From assembly GCF_017114945.1 (NCBI RefSeq), contig NZ_JABXKQ010000175.1, forward strand, positions 1 to 64,000: a DNA stretch of 64,000 bases, given 5' to 3'. Every line of letters starts with the position of its first letter. The first letter of the stretch is position 1. Source of the stretch: Nostoc sp. JL34. GTDB taxonomy: Bacteria; Cyanobacteriota; Cyanobacteriia; Cyanobacteriales; Nostocaceae. Below are positions 31,759 through 40,764 of the stretch, piece by piece. The position numbers and the translations under genes were made by a program. Below the pieces are notes generated by a model that worked only from the letters and a program-made list of their open reading frames with translations, was not told the DNA's origin and did no database searches.

Positions 31759-33963
31759 ATGGTTTTTGATTCCCGTTCCTACAAAACCCTTGGTGGTGTA
31801 AGTGTTTCTCGCTCCATCACCGAAGTTAAGATGGACACTGCCCTCGAAGATATTCTATTCCATTTAAATTCTCAGCGTGGAGGCTTGCTAAGGAGCAGTT
31901 ACGAATATCCGGGCAGATACAAAAGATGGGCGATCGGATTTGTCAATCCACCATTAGAGTTGACTACACAGGAGAATGCTTTCACTTTGATAGCGTTGAA
32001 TGAACGCGGTCAAGTACTTTTGCCATTCTTCTTAGAGCGCCTATCCCAGTCAGAACAACTTGAGAAAGTCACCCAAGCTCATAACAATATTGTAGGGTTT
32101 GTTAAACCTGCAAAAAAACTATTTACTGAAGAAGAACGCAGTAAACAACCTTCAGCATTTACCGTTGTCCGCGAAGTCTTAGATACTTTCTCTAGTCAAG
32201 AAGACGAGCATTTAGGCTTGTATGGGGCATTTGGTTATGACTTAGTTTTTCAGTTTGAACCAATTACTCAACATCTAGAACGTCCTACAGATCAGCGCGA
32301 TTTGGTGCTTTATCTGCCAGATGAATTGATTGTTGTTGACTACTATCAGCAACGTGCATTTCGTCTACAATATGATTTTGAAACAGCGCACGGCAATACG
32401 AAGAATCTTCCGAGAACAGGTGAGTCTGTAGATTATCGTGGCAAACATCTTCTCCCGAATCAAACTGCTGACCATAAAGTAGGCGAATATGCGAAAAAAG
32501 TTGAGGTTGCACTCAATTATTTCCGCAGAGGCGATTTATTTGAAGTTGTTCCTAGTCAAAACTTTTTTGAAGACTATGAAGACCAACCCAGCAAACTATT
32601 TAACACCTTAAAGGAAATTAATCCTAGTCCTTATGGATTTATTTTTAATTTAGGTGGAGAATATCTGATTGGTGCATCTCCAGAAATGTTTGTGCGGGTT
32701 GAGGGTAGGCGGGTAGAAACTTGTCCAATTAGTGGCACTATTAGCCGGGGACAAGATGCTCTTGACGATGCAGTGCAAATTCGTCATTTACTCAACTCAC
32801 ACAAAGATGAAGCTGAGTTGACCATGTGTACTGATGTCGATCGCAATGACAAATCCCGAATCTGCGAACCTGGTTCAGTACGAGTCATTGGTCGTCGTCA
32901 AATTGAATTATACAGCCACCTGATCCATACAGTAGATCATGTTGAAGGGATACTGCGATCGCAATTTGATGCTTTAGATGCCTTTCTATCGCATACATGG
33001 GCAGTTACAGTCACCGGCGCACCCAAAAGGGCTGCAATAGACTTTATTGAACAGCACGAAAAGAGCGCTCGACGTTGGTATGGTGGAGCAGTCGGCTATT
33101 TAAATTTCAACGGGAATTTAAATACTGGATTAATTCTGCGGACAATTCGATTAAAAGACTGCATCGCTGAAGTGCGAGTTGGCGCTACTGTCCTTTATGA
33201 CTCCATACCCCAAGCAGAAGAACAAGAAACAATTACCAAAGCAGCCGCGTTATTTGAAACGATTCGGCGTGTGAAGCAAACGAGTCAGAAAATTGATCAG
33301 TCCAGTTCTCTAAAATTAACGAAACTCCTCCCAAGTGCGGCAGCTGGTAAACGTATCTTATTAATAGACTACGAAGACTCATTTGTTCATACCTTAGCTA
33401 ATTACATTCGCCAAACTGGTGCAAGCGTTACTACACTCCGTCATGGTTTCTCAGAATCGCTATTCGATACAGAACGCCCTGACTTAGTTGTATTATCTCC
33501 TGGCCCTGGTAGACCAAGTGATTTTGGGGTTTCCGAGACTGTCGGTGCCCTTCTGCATCGCCAAATTCCTATTTTCGGAGTTTGTTTAGGATTGCAAGGC
33601 ATCGTAGAAGCTTTTGATGGACAATTGGGAGTTCTCAACTATCCTCAACATGGAAAATCCTCACGGATTTTCGTCACCGATGCCAATTCTGTCATCTTCA
33701 AAAACTTACCGGAATCCTTTGCAGTCGGTAGATACCACTCATTATTTGCTCTACCGCAATATTTGCCAAAAGAACTGAAAGTAACAGCAATTTCTGATGA
33801 CGACGTAATTATGGGCATTGAACATCAGACACTTCCCATCGCCGCCGTTCAGTTTCATCCAGAATCAATCATGACTTTAGGTGGAGAAGTCGGTTTGGAA
33901 ATCATTAAAAATGTGGTGCGTGCATATACGCAAGTTAAAGAGTCATTAGTCATTGGTCATTAG
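31759..33963 (+). CDS. trpE: Fused anthranilate synthase TrpE-TrpG
   Basis: A 734-aa fusion. Residues 1 to about 515 are component I (chorismate binding: SPEMFVRVEGRRVETCPISG, DVDRNDKSRICEPGSV, GAPKRAAIDFIE, YGGAVGYLNFNGNLNTGL). Residues 530-725 are the glutamine amidotransferase (LIDYEDSFVHTLANYIRQTG, SPGPGRPSDFG, catalytic Cys in FGVCLGLQG, QFHPES with catalytic His). It converts chorismate plus glutamine to anthranilate. This fused form, as in rhizobia, is a dedicated extra copy beside the housekeeping genes. The C-terminal SLVIGH and the stop are encoded by a dispersed gtcatt-type repeat that begins inside the gene. The start region holds copy R4 of the cluster repeat. Confidence 0.95.
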   Translation: MVFDSRSYKTLGGVSVSRSITEVKMDTALEDILFHLNSQRGGLLRSSYEYPGRYKRWAIGFVNPPLELTTQENAFTLIALNERGQVLLPFFLERLSQSEQLEKVTQAHNNIVGFVKPAKKLFTEEERSKQPSAFTVVREVLDTFSSQEDEHLGLYGAFGYDLVFQFEPITQHLERPTDQRDLVLYLPDELIVVDYYQQRAFRLQYDFETAHGNTKNLPRTGESVDYRGKHLLPNQTADHKVGEYAKKVEVALNYFRRGDLFEVVPSQNFFEDYEDQPSKLFNTLKEINPSPYGFIFNLGGEYLIGASPEMFVRVEGRRVETCPISGTISRGQDALDDAVQIRHLLNSHKDEAELTMCTDVDRNDKSRICEPGSVRVIGRRQIELYSHLIHTVDHVEGILRSQFDALDAFLSHTWAVTVTGAPKRAAIDFIEQHEKSARRWYGGAVGYLNFNGNLNTGLILRTIRLKDCIAEVRVGATVLYDSIPQAEEQETITKAAALFETIRRVKQTSQKIDQSSSLKLTKLLPSAAAGKRILLIDYEDSFVHTLANYIRQTGASVTTLRHGFSESLFDTERPDLVVLSPGPGRPSDFGVSETVGALLHRQIPIFGVCLGLQGIVEAFDGQLGVLNYPQHGKSSRIFVTDANSVIFKNLPESFAVGRYHSLFALPQYLPKELKVTAISDDDVIMGIEHQTLPIAAVQFHPESIMTLGGEVGLEIIKNVVRAYTQVKESLVIGH

Positions 33964-33984
33964 TCATTGGTCATTGGTCATTAG
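33942..33984. repeat. Tandem gtcatt-type repeat spanning the end of trpE
   Basis: Repeated units of the form GTCATTAGTCATTGGTCATT start before the trpE stop (33961-33963) and continue into the gap. The last TrpE codons are therefore repeat-derived. Confidence 0.7.
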
Positions 33985-34186
33985 CCTTGTTCCCATGCTC
34001 TGCGTGGGAATTTCACCCTTGAGACTCCGCCTCTCTCATACTGAGATTAAGAGTGTTTTTAGTCTATCAGGCACAGTCTGCACATAATGCATTCCCAGAT
34101 GGAATTTGGAAACGAAAAACAAACGAGATTAACAAGAATGCGAGAATAATTACTTATTTCCCCATCTCCACTACCTTTAGTAGATT

Positions 34187-35020
34187 ATGACTAACCAAGT
34201 TGCCACTTCCCGCCATATTCTTGAAGAAATTGTGTCGCATAAAAAGCAAGAAGTTGCACAAATGCAGCAAGAATTGCCTTTAGCCACCTTGCGACAACAG
34301 TTAAATGCAGCCCCGACTGTGCGAAATTTCTTGACTGCTTTGCAGGAAAATTCCAACCAACCGAGCTTAATTGCTGAAGTAAAAAAGGCATCACCTAGCC
34401 GTGGGGTTATCCGCGCAGATTTTGATCCAGTAGCGATCGCTCAAGCTTATGAACGAGGCGGTGCAGCTTGTTTATCAGTCCTGACTGACCAAAAGTTCTT
34501 TCAAGGTGGTTTTGATAATCTGCGAAGGGTGCGATCGCAAGTTGCATTACCTTTACTGTGCAAGGAGTTCATCATCAACTCCTATCAAATTTATTTAGCA
34601 CGGACAGCAGGCGCGGATGCTGTATTGTTGATTGCGGCTATTTTATCAGATCGAGAACTCCAAGACTTTTTGCGAATGATTCATGATTTAGGCATGACTG
34701 CGCTAGTAGAAGTTCATACCTTGGCTGAACTAGATCGGGTGCTAAAGCTTGACAACCTCAGTTTAGTAGGAATCAACAATCGCAATTTAGCAGATTTTAC
34801 CCTTGATTTAGGAACAACCCAGCAACTCTTAGCAGAGCGTCAACAACAATTACAAAGTTTGGATATCACCGTCGTCAGCGAATCTGGACTGTATACACCT
34901 GCTGATTTATCTCTTGTCGCTGAAGCTGGTGCCCGTGCAGTTTTGATCGGAGAATCTTTAGTTAAACAAAGCGATGTAGAACAAGCTGTGCGTACTTTGC
35001 TAAGACTTGATCCTCCCTAA
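34187..35020 (+). CDS. trpC: Indole-3-glycerol-phosphate synthase
   Basis: A 277-aa TIM-barrel TrpC. Motifs [15 protein letters not shown] (catalytic Lys), [48 protein letters not shown] and VVSESGL are all in place, so it should be active, closing the indole ring of CdRP. Note that trpF, which makes CdRP, is not in this cluster and must come from elsewhere. The final residues LDPP and stop are encoded by a dispersed repeat also found at 12866. It is followed by a hairpin with a T-run. Confidence 0.95.
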   Translation: MTNQVATSRHILEEIVSHKKQEVAQMQQELPLATLRQQLNAAPTVRNFLTALQENSNQPSLIAEVKKASPSRGVIRADFDPVAIAQAYERGGAACLSVLTDQKFFQGGFDNLRRVRSQVALPLLCKEFIINSYQIYLARTAGADAVLLIAAILSDRELQDFLRMIHDLGMTALVEVHTLAELDRVLKLDNLSLVGINNRNLADFTLDLGTTQQLLAERQQQLQSLDITVVSESGLYTPADLSLVAEAGARAVLIGESLVKQSDVEQAVRTLLRLDPP

Positions 35021-35047
35021 CCCAATACGCTTGGGTTAAGCTTTTTT
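35019..35047 (+). terminator. Hairpin with T-run after trpC
   Basis: AACCCAA and TTGGGTT (7-bp stem, 5-base loop), then AAGCTTTTTTC. It begins inside the trpC stop region. It may terminate or attenuate before trpA, or may just be the dispersed repeat shared with 12850. Confidence 0.5.
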
Positions 35048-35132
35048 CTCTCCCCCTCTCCCCCTCTTCCCCTGCCCCCCTGCTTTCCCTATTCCCTGTC
35101 ACCTATTCCCTATTTTGCTTTGAGGCAATTGT

Positions 35133-35351
35133 ATGAAAGCGATGGCGATCACAAACTTCGGAAGTCCAGAAGTCTTTGTAGAAACTGAAGTGGATAAACC
35201 GACACCAAGGAACAACGAAGTTTTAATGAAGGTTTATGCCACCTCAGTGAACCCAGCCGACTGCGGGGTGCGCCAAGGAGCTAAAAGACTCATTCACGAG
35301 TATCAAAGACTCAATGACAAAAAATCTAGCGTGGATATCGCTAATTGCTAA
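35133..35351 (+). pseudogene. Remnant of a zinc-type/quinone oxidoreductase gene
   Basis: The first ~50 residues match the N-terminus of NADP-dependent medium-chain oxidoreductases (opening MKAMAITNFGSPEVF and the conserved VLMKVYATSVNPADCGVRQG). After Gly48 the frame drifts into 22 unrelated residues and stops, leaving about one sixth of the ~310-aa family length. It is a truncated leftover between trpC and trpA, where the cluster otherwise has no gene. Translation of the fragment is possible but function is not. Confidence 0.75.
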
Positions 35352-35399
35352 GTGTTAATTATTCCAAAACTATTAAATAATCATTAACTATTTTTCAGC

Positions 35400-36233
35400 A
35401 TGACTTCTATCTCCGATTCCTTTCAAACTTTACGCGATCGCCAACAGTGTGCTTTAATCCCCTTTATCACAGCAGGCGATCCTAACTTAGAAACTACTGC
35501 CGAAGCTTTACGCATCTTAGACCGCAACGGTGCTGACTTCATCGAGTTAGGCATTCCCTACTCCGATCCTCTGGCAGATGGGCCTGTGATTCAAGCAGCA
35601 GCAACCCGCGCTTTACAAAAAGGCACTAAATTAGAACAAGTGCTAGAGATGTTACACATAGTGATTCCTAGCCTCAAAGCGCCGATAATTCTATTTACTT
35701 ACTACAATCCCATTTTGTACCGGGGTATTAAGTCATTTTTGGCGCAAATTGCTGCTGCTGGGGTGCAAGGGTTGGTAGTGCCAGATTTACCCTTAGAAGA
35801 GGCAGAAGAATTAATCCAGACTGCTACCTCTTTCGGAATTGAAGTAATTTTGCTTGTAGCTCCTACCAGTTCTAAAGATAGAATTGTTGCGATCGCTCGT
35901 CAATCTCAGGGTTTTATCTACCTGGTGAGCGTTACAGGTGTTACAGGTATCCGCGCTCAAATTCAAAACCGCGTAGAGCATTTAATTACCGAGTTGCGAA
36001 GCGTCACCAATAAACCCATCGGCGTTGGTTTTGGCATCTCAGAAGCAAAACAAGCACATCAAGTAATGGAATGGGGAGCAGACGCAGTGATTGTTGGTAG
36101 TGCCTTTGTCAAACGTTTAGCTGAAGGTAGCCCAACAGAAGGATTGCAAGCCGTGGAAGAATTTTGTCAGGAACTCAAAACAGCCATTACAGAAAGTCGG
36201 CGCGAAAGTCCATCTCTTCAAAAGGTGAGATAA
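35400..36233 (+). CDS. trpA: Tryptophan synthase alpha chain
   Basis: A 277-aa TrpA that cleaves indole-glycerol phosphate to indole for TrpB. Catalytic Glu in [20 protein letters not shown] and Asp in VPDLPLEEA are visible, with the phosphate-binding [14 protein letters not shown] and VGSAF segments. Start [11 protein letters not shown] is the family norm. It pairs with TrpB, which in this cluster is separated from it by the tyrosinase gene, an unusual split. Confidence 0.95.
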   Translation: MTSISDSFQTLRDRQQCALIPFITAGDPNLETTAEALRILDRNGADFIELGIPYSDPLADGPVIQAAATRALQKGTKLEQVLEMLHIVIPSLKAPIILFTYYNPILYRGIKSFLAQIAAAGVQGLVVPDLPLEEAEELIQTATSFGIEVILLVAPTSSKDRIVAIARQSQGFIYLVSVTGVTGIRAQIQNRVEHLITELRSVTNKPIGVGFGISEAKQAHQVMEWGADAVIVGSAFVKRLAEGSPTEGLQAVEEFCQELKTAITESRRESPSLQKVR

Positions 36234-36254
36234 ATTCACCCGCAGATTTAGGGA

Positions 36255-36356
36255 GTAGGGAATTATGATCAATTATTTCTCTTTCTGCCTATTTACTCAT
36301 TACTCATTACTCACTACTCAGTAGGGAATTACGATCAATTATTTCTCTTTCTGCCT
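36255..36356. repeat. Direct duplication in the trpA-tyrP gap
   Basis: Bases 36255-36290 and 36321-36356 are 36-base direct copies with one difference, starting GTAGGGAATTA. Between them are tactcatt-type repeats. The duplication lies upstream of tyrP and could duplicate a promoter or be a replication slip. Confidence 0.75.
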
Positions 36357-36391
36357 CTGTAACTCCCTGCTCCTCTGTTTCGATTAAGATA

Positions 36392-37621
36392 ATGAAACTA
36401 CTGCTGAAATCCTTCAAAATATTAATTTACAGCTTACTTATAGTTAGCACCTGTGCTATTACAGTCTTCGCCCACGATCGCATTGACTACGGACAAGACA
36501 AACACTATAGGTATGAAAATCTTCTAGGACAATACGCTCAATTAGCTGTAAGAAAGAATGTAACTGACCTGACACAAAGAGAGAAAACAGCCTTTGTCAA
36601 GGCTATCAAAACCTTAAAAACTGTCATACCAGCAGGTAGCAAGCTCAGTATTTACGACCAATTTGTTGCCATACATTTAGGGGCAACACGCTTGATTCAT
36701 AATCATAAAGGGCATTCCGATGGTTCCGTCCAAGAACTTGCTCATGAAAATGCCGCATTTTTCCCTTGGCATCGAGAATATATCCGCAGATTTGAACAAG
36801 CTCTGCAAGCAGTAGACCGAACTGTTACTCTCCCATACTGGGATTGGACTGACGCCAAAGCACTTGATGTAATTTTTAACGATGATTTTCTTGGCTCTAA
36901 TGGTCAAGGAGTAACCATCAAAATTCCAAATCAGGGAAATTTTACAGGTGGGCCTGTGCCTGGGGCTTTCTCTGCTGCAAATGGCTGGGTTATGAATCCA
37001 GCATTAAACATTGACCCAGATACCGGAATATCTTTAGGTACATCACTTGTCCGCTTTCTCAGACTACCTCCTGCCAGTAATTACCCTGTGCCCAAAAAAG
37101 ATATTGAGCGTGTCCTTGCTCTTAATGACTATTCTCTATTTCGCCCTGCTTTGGAAGGATTTATCTCTGTAGATGAGCAGGGTAAAGTCACCCCTGGAGG
37201 ATTCATCCACAACTACATTCATGGCTTAGTCGGTGGAGTACAGATAGACGCAAGCACGACACCCATAACCTTTAAGAGTCTGGGTACGATGAGCAATATA
37301 CCAAGTTCGCCTTATGACCCAGTGTTTTGGTTGCATCATGCCAACGCAGACCGCCTCTGGGCTGAATGGCAAGACAACGGTCATAAAGGTAGCGATTTTT
37401 ATCCTCCCGATGGTCATAGTCAGCCTTATGGACACAACCTTAAAGACCTAATGTGGCCTTGGGACGGCGGTATGTCTAACCCCAAAGCTACGGCGTTAGG
37501 AGATTTACTATCCCTATTACCAAAATTTAACTCTGACGATTTAGTGCGCCCTCTAGATGTTTTGAATCACCGAAAACTGGGCTATACCTACCAAACCTGG
37601 GAAAATCAACCGCGAAGATAA
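36392..37621 (+). CDS. tyrP: Exported tyrosinase-like copper oxidase
   Basis: A 409-aa tyrosinase-family protein. The N-terminus is a signal peptide (MKLLLKSFKILIYSLLIVST, cut near VFA/HD). CuA ligands lie in FVAIHLGATRLIH...LAHENAAFFPWHREYIRRFE. CuB ligands lie in FIHNYIHGLVGG and SPYDPVFWLHHANADRLW. Such proteins hydroxylate phenols or oxidise o-diphenols. In scytonemin clusters the gene, called tyrP, is proposed to oxidise the phenolic ring or couple monomers in the periplasm; evidence for necessity is mixed. No C-terminal blocking domain is visible. It lies between trpA and trpB. Confidence 0.9.
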   Translation: MKLLLKSFKILIYSLLIVSTCAITVFAHDRIDYGQDKHYRYENLLGQYAQLAVRKNVTDLTQREKTAFVKAIKTLKTVIPAGSKLSIYDQFVAIHLGATRLIHNHKGHSDGSVQELAHENAAFFPWHREYIRRFEQALQAVDRTVTLPYWDWTDAKALDVIFNDDFLGSNGQGVTIKIPNQGNFTGGPVPGAFSAANGWVMNPALNIDPDTGISLGTSLVRFLRLPPASNYPVPKKDIERVLALNDYSLFRPALEGFISVDEQGKVTPGGFIHNYIHGLVGGVQIDASTTPITFKSLGTMSNIPSSPYDPVFWLHHANADRLWAEWQDNGHKGSDFYPPDGHSQPYGHNLKDLMWPWDGGMSNPKATALGDLLSLLPKFNSDDLVRPLDVLNHRKLGYTYQTWENQPRR

Positions 37622-37682
37622 TTTTATCTGTGGCATAAGAGACTTCCAAATAAAAAAATGTACAACTATTTATTGTGGAGTG

Positions 37683-37930
37683 GGCGTCTCGCCATAGGTG
37701 TCAAGTTAAGCTCAAACTTCCTATGTCAATAAGCATTTATGCTTAACAATTTGGTTTGAAAGGGACAAAAAACGAACTTTTTCAGGGACTATTAATGCTT
37801 TGTTTATTAGCATCACTCCCAGCTTGCGTATAAAAGTCAGAAAAAAGTTCAACTTTATACTTCGTTCCTAACAAAACCTATCATTGACAAATGGGTTTTA
37901 ACCTTAAGTTGACACTAATGGCGTCTCGCC
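37683..37930. mobile_element. MITE with 11-bp target duplication, inside a palindromic repeat
   Basis: The 226-bp element 37694-37919 has 17-bp terminal inverted repeats (14 of 17 matching; ends ATAGGTGTCAAGTTAAG and its near-complement). It is flanked by the direct repeat GGCGTCTCGCC (37683-37693 and 37920-37930), expected of a target-site duplication. Removing the element and one copy restores a longer dispersed palindrome (37673-37972). No coding capacity. Confidence 0.7.
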
Positions 37931-38058
37931 CGCCCGTAGTCCAAGGCGGGCAAGATGCCCACCCCACAAGATTGGATAATTTATTTCTTGGAAGTCCCTA
38001 AGTTCTAAAAAGTTAGAACGAAAGTAAAAAATACTTAAACACGAAAGGATTTTAAACA

Positions 38059-39300
38059 GTGGTAAGCATACAAGACATCAACACTACGATTTCACCTACG
38101 ACCGTGCTACCTGACTTTTTAGGCAGGTTTGGAAAGTTCGGCGGTAAATATGTTCCCGAAACCTTAATGCCTGCATTAAGTGAATTGGAAGCGGCTTTTC
38201 AAAAATATCGCAACGAGCCAAGTTTCCAAGCAGAACTGCAAAACTTACTGCGCGACTATGTGGGACGACCCAGCCCATTATATTTTGCTGAACGCCTGAC
38301 AACAAACTACGCAAGACGAGATGGCACGGGAGCGCAAATTTATTTAAAGCGTGAGGATTTAAATCATACAGGCGCTCACAAAATTAATAATGCTTTAGCT
38401 CAGGTGTTACTCGCTAAACGCATGGGCAAGCAACGGATTATCGCAGAGACAGGAGCAGGTCAGCACGGGGTTGCGACTGCAACTGTATGTGCGCGGTTTG
38501 GTTTGAGATGTGTGGTTTACATGGGCGTCCACGATATGGAACGGCAAGCCCTTAACGTATTCCGCATGAAGTTGATGGGGGCAGAAGTTCATCCAGTGGA
38601 GGCAGGTACGGGAACTCTCAAGGATGCAACTTCTGAAGCAATTCGGGATTGGGTGACGAATGTGGAAACAACCCATTACATCCTGGGTTCTGTTGCCGGG
38701 CCCCATCCCTACCCGATGATCGTGCGTGATTTCCATGCTGTAATTGGTATAGAAACTCGCGCTCAATCCCAGGAGAAATGGGAAGGATTACCAGATATTC
38801 TACTGGCTTGCGTGGGTGGAGGTTCCAATGCGATCGGCTTGTTCTATGAGTTTCTAGATGAACCTTCAGTTCGCCTCATCGGAGTAGAGGCGGCGGGTGA
38901 AGGTGTAAATACAGAAAAGCACGCAGCTACCTTGACAAAGGGAAAAATAGGTGTATTGCACGGAGCAATGAGCTATTTACTGCAAGATGATGATGGTCAA
39001 GTCATCGAAGCCCATTCAATTAGCGCCGGATTGGATTATCCCGGCGTTGGGCCTGAGCATAGTTATTTAAAGGATCTTGGTCGCGCCGAATATTACAGCG
39101 TTACCGATCAGCAAGCCTTGGATGCATTTCAAAGACTTTCGCAACTAGAAGGGATTATCCCAGCCTTAGAAACTGCTCATGCGATCGCATATCTAGAAAC
39201 CCTTTGTCCTCAGTTAGAAGGTAGTCCCCGCATCGTCATCAATTGTTCTGGCAGAGGTGACAAAGATGTGCAAACTGTCGCAAAAATCCTGATTCCTTAA
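38059..39300 (+). CDS. trpB: Tryptophan synthase beta chain
   Basis: A 413-aa TrpB, PLP-dependent, making tryptophan from indole and serine. PLP Lys in [13 protein letters not shown], catalytic Glu/substrate loop [13 protein letters not shown] and the phosphate cradle [10 protein letters not shown] are intact. The N-terminus [22 protein letters not shown] is canonical. It starts at GTG 38059, preceded by GAAAGGA. It is the last tryptophan enzyme in the pathway and would supply ScyB. The family is standard, not the TrpB2 type. Confidence 0.95.
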   Translation: MVSIQDINTTISPTTVLPDFLGRFGKFGGKYVPETLMPALSELEAAFQKYRNEPSFQAELQNLLRDYVGRPSPLYFAERLTTNYARRDGTGAQIYLKREDLNHTGAHKINNALAQVLLAKRMGKQRIIAETGAGQHGVATATVCARFGLRCVVYMGVHDMERQALNVFRMKLMGAEVHPVEAGTGTLKDATSEAIRDWVTNVETTHYILGSVAGPHPYPMIVRDFHAVIGIETRAQSQEKWEGLPDILLACVGGGSNAIGLFYEFLDEPSVRLIGVEAAGEGVNTEKHAATLTKGKIGVLHGAMSYLLQDDDGQVIEAHSISAGLDYPGVGPEHSYLKDLGRAEYYSVTDQQALDAFQRLSQLEGIIPALETAHAIAYLETLCPQLEGSPRIVINCSGRGDKDVQTVAKILIP

Positions 39301-39365
39301 TTTTCTCTTCTTGTCATTTGTCCTTCATGAATGACCAATGACAAATGACCAATGATCAATGACAA

Positions 39366-40466
39366 ATGACCAATATGATGGCTGTAACTCAAACTCCACC
39401 CGATAACATCTTCATCCTTCCTGAGTTCTACAACTGGCCAGCTTTATTGGAACAGTTGTTGAATCGGCAATCGTTGACGGTTTCCCAAGCTGCGGATCTG
39501 ATGCAAGGTTGGCTGATAAATGCCATTCCTCATGTACTATCAGGGGCGATTTTAGCCGCAATTCAAGCCAAAGGCGTATCTGCCGAAGAATTAGTTGGCA
39601 TGGCCACCGTCTTACAATCCCAATCCCCAGTACCCACTACCCAATTCCCAACCCCTCTAATTGACACCTGTGGAACTGGTGGAGATGGAGCTTCAACCTT
39701 TAATATTTCTACTGCTGTCGCCTTTGTCGCCGCCGCTGCTGGGGTAAAAGTTGCCAAACATGGCAATCGTTCGGCATCTAGCAAAGCTGGTTCGGCTGAT
39801 GTGTTGGAAGCTTTGGGTATAAATCTCAACGCTACTCCTGAGAAAGTGCAAGCCGCAGTGGGTGAAGTTGGAATCACCTTTTTATTTGCTCCCGGCTGGC
39901 ATCCTGCACTCAAAGCGATCGCTACTTTGCGAAAAACGTTAAAAGTCCGGACTGTTTTTAACTTGCTCGGCCCGCTAGTAAATCCCATGCGACCAACAGG
40001 GCAAATTATTGGTGTGAACGACCCGCTTTTACTAGAGGAGATTGTTCAAGCTTTATCTCAATTAGGATGTCAGCAAGCGATCGCTCTCCACGGACGGGAA
40101 CGTTTAGATGAAGCTGGTTTGGCAGATGTCACCGACTTGGCTGTACTCCAAGATAAAAAAGTGCGTTCTCTAACGCTGAATCCTCAAGAATTGGGTCTGA
40201 GTTTTGCACCAACTGCGGCGTTGCGGGGTGGAGATGTCCCAGAAAATGCCGAAATTTTGAAGGCAGTTCTCCAAGGTAAAGGTACGCAAGCACAACAGGA
40301 TGTAGTCGCTTTAAATACAGCCTTAGCCCTGCAAGTTGGTGAAGCAATTCATGGGGAAACGGATGTTTTAGCAGGTTGTGTTAAAGGTATTGTCCTTGCT
40401 AAGAAAATTCTGCAAAGCGGTGCAGCTTGGACAAAACTAGAACAACTTGCGGAATTTTTGCGCTAG
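39366..40466 (+). CDS. trpD: Anthranilate phosphoribosyltransferase
   Basis: A 366-aa TrpD that transfers phosphoribosyl from PRPP to anthranilate. The signatures are [17 protein letters not shown] (PRPP site), [21 protein letters not shown] and [13 protein letters not shown]. ATGs at 39366, 39375 and 39378 are all in frame; the first two lie in or next to a gaccaatgacaaatg-type repeat, so 39378 (MAVTQTPPD) may be the ancestral start. No clear Shine-Dalgarno supports any of them. It follows trpB by about 65-80 bases. Confidence 0.93.
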   Translation: MTNMMAVTQTPPDNIFILPEFYNWPALLEQLLNRQSLTVSQAADLMQGWLINAIPHVLSGAILAAIQAKGVSAEELVGMATVLQSQSPVPTTQFPTPLIDTCGTGGDGASTFNISTAVAFVAAAAGVKVAKHGNRSASSKAGSADVLEALGINLNATPEKVQAAVGEVGITFLFAPGWHPALKAIATLRKTLKVRTVFNLLGPLVNPMRPTGQIIGVNDPLLLEEIVQALSQLGCQQAIALHGRERLDEAGLADVTDLAVLQDKKVRSLTLNPQELGLSFAPTAALRGGDVPENAEILKAVLQGKGTQAQQDVVALNTALALQVGEAIHGETDVLAGCVKGIVLAKKILQSGAAWTKLEQLAEFLR

Positions 40467-40529
40467 ACGAACCTCTCCTTGAAGGAGCTATGGTGTACAC
40501 GCAAGTCTTCTAAAGCTGCCCTACACCTT

Positions 40530-40718
40530 GACCTGCAATGCCAATGCATCGACCTGCAATGTTAATGCATCGACCTGCAATGCCAATGCATTGACCTGCA
40601 ATGTTAATGCATCGACCTACAATGCCAATGCATCGACCTACAATGCCAATGCATCGACCTACAATGCCAATGCATCGACCCACAATGCCAATGCATCGAC
40701 CCACAATGCCAATGCATC
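40530..40718. repeat. 21-bp tandem repeat array, nine copies, between trpD and aroG
   Basis: Units of the form GACCTGCAATGCCAATGCATC run nine times without spacers (a partial tenth follows), with mostly C/T or G/A transitions. Because 21 is a multiple of three, both strands show long open frames (NANAST and GRCIGIV repeats) with no protein-like ends. It sits in the aroG leader, 47 bases before its start. Confidence 0.9.
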
Positions 40719-40764
40719 GACCTGTAAAGATTAGCCCACCCAAACTATACACAAGGAAAAGCAG

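Noticed and set aside
37898-37915. Fifth copy of the scyA-type repeat near TTGACAC
   Set aside because: Only the TTGACAC word matches; it is the terminal repeat of the MITE at 37694-37919.
40530-40718. CRISPR array
   Set aside because: Units are contiguous and near-identical with no unique spacers, and no cas gene is nearby.
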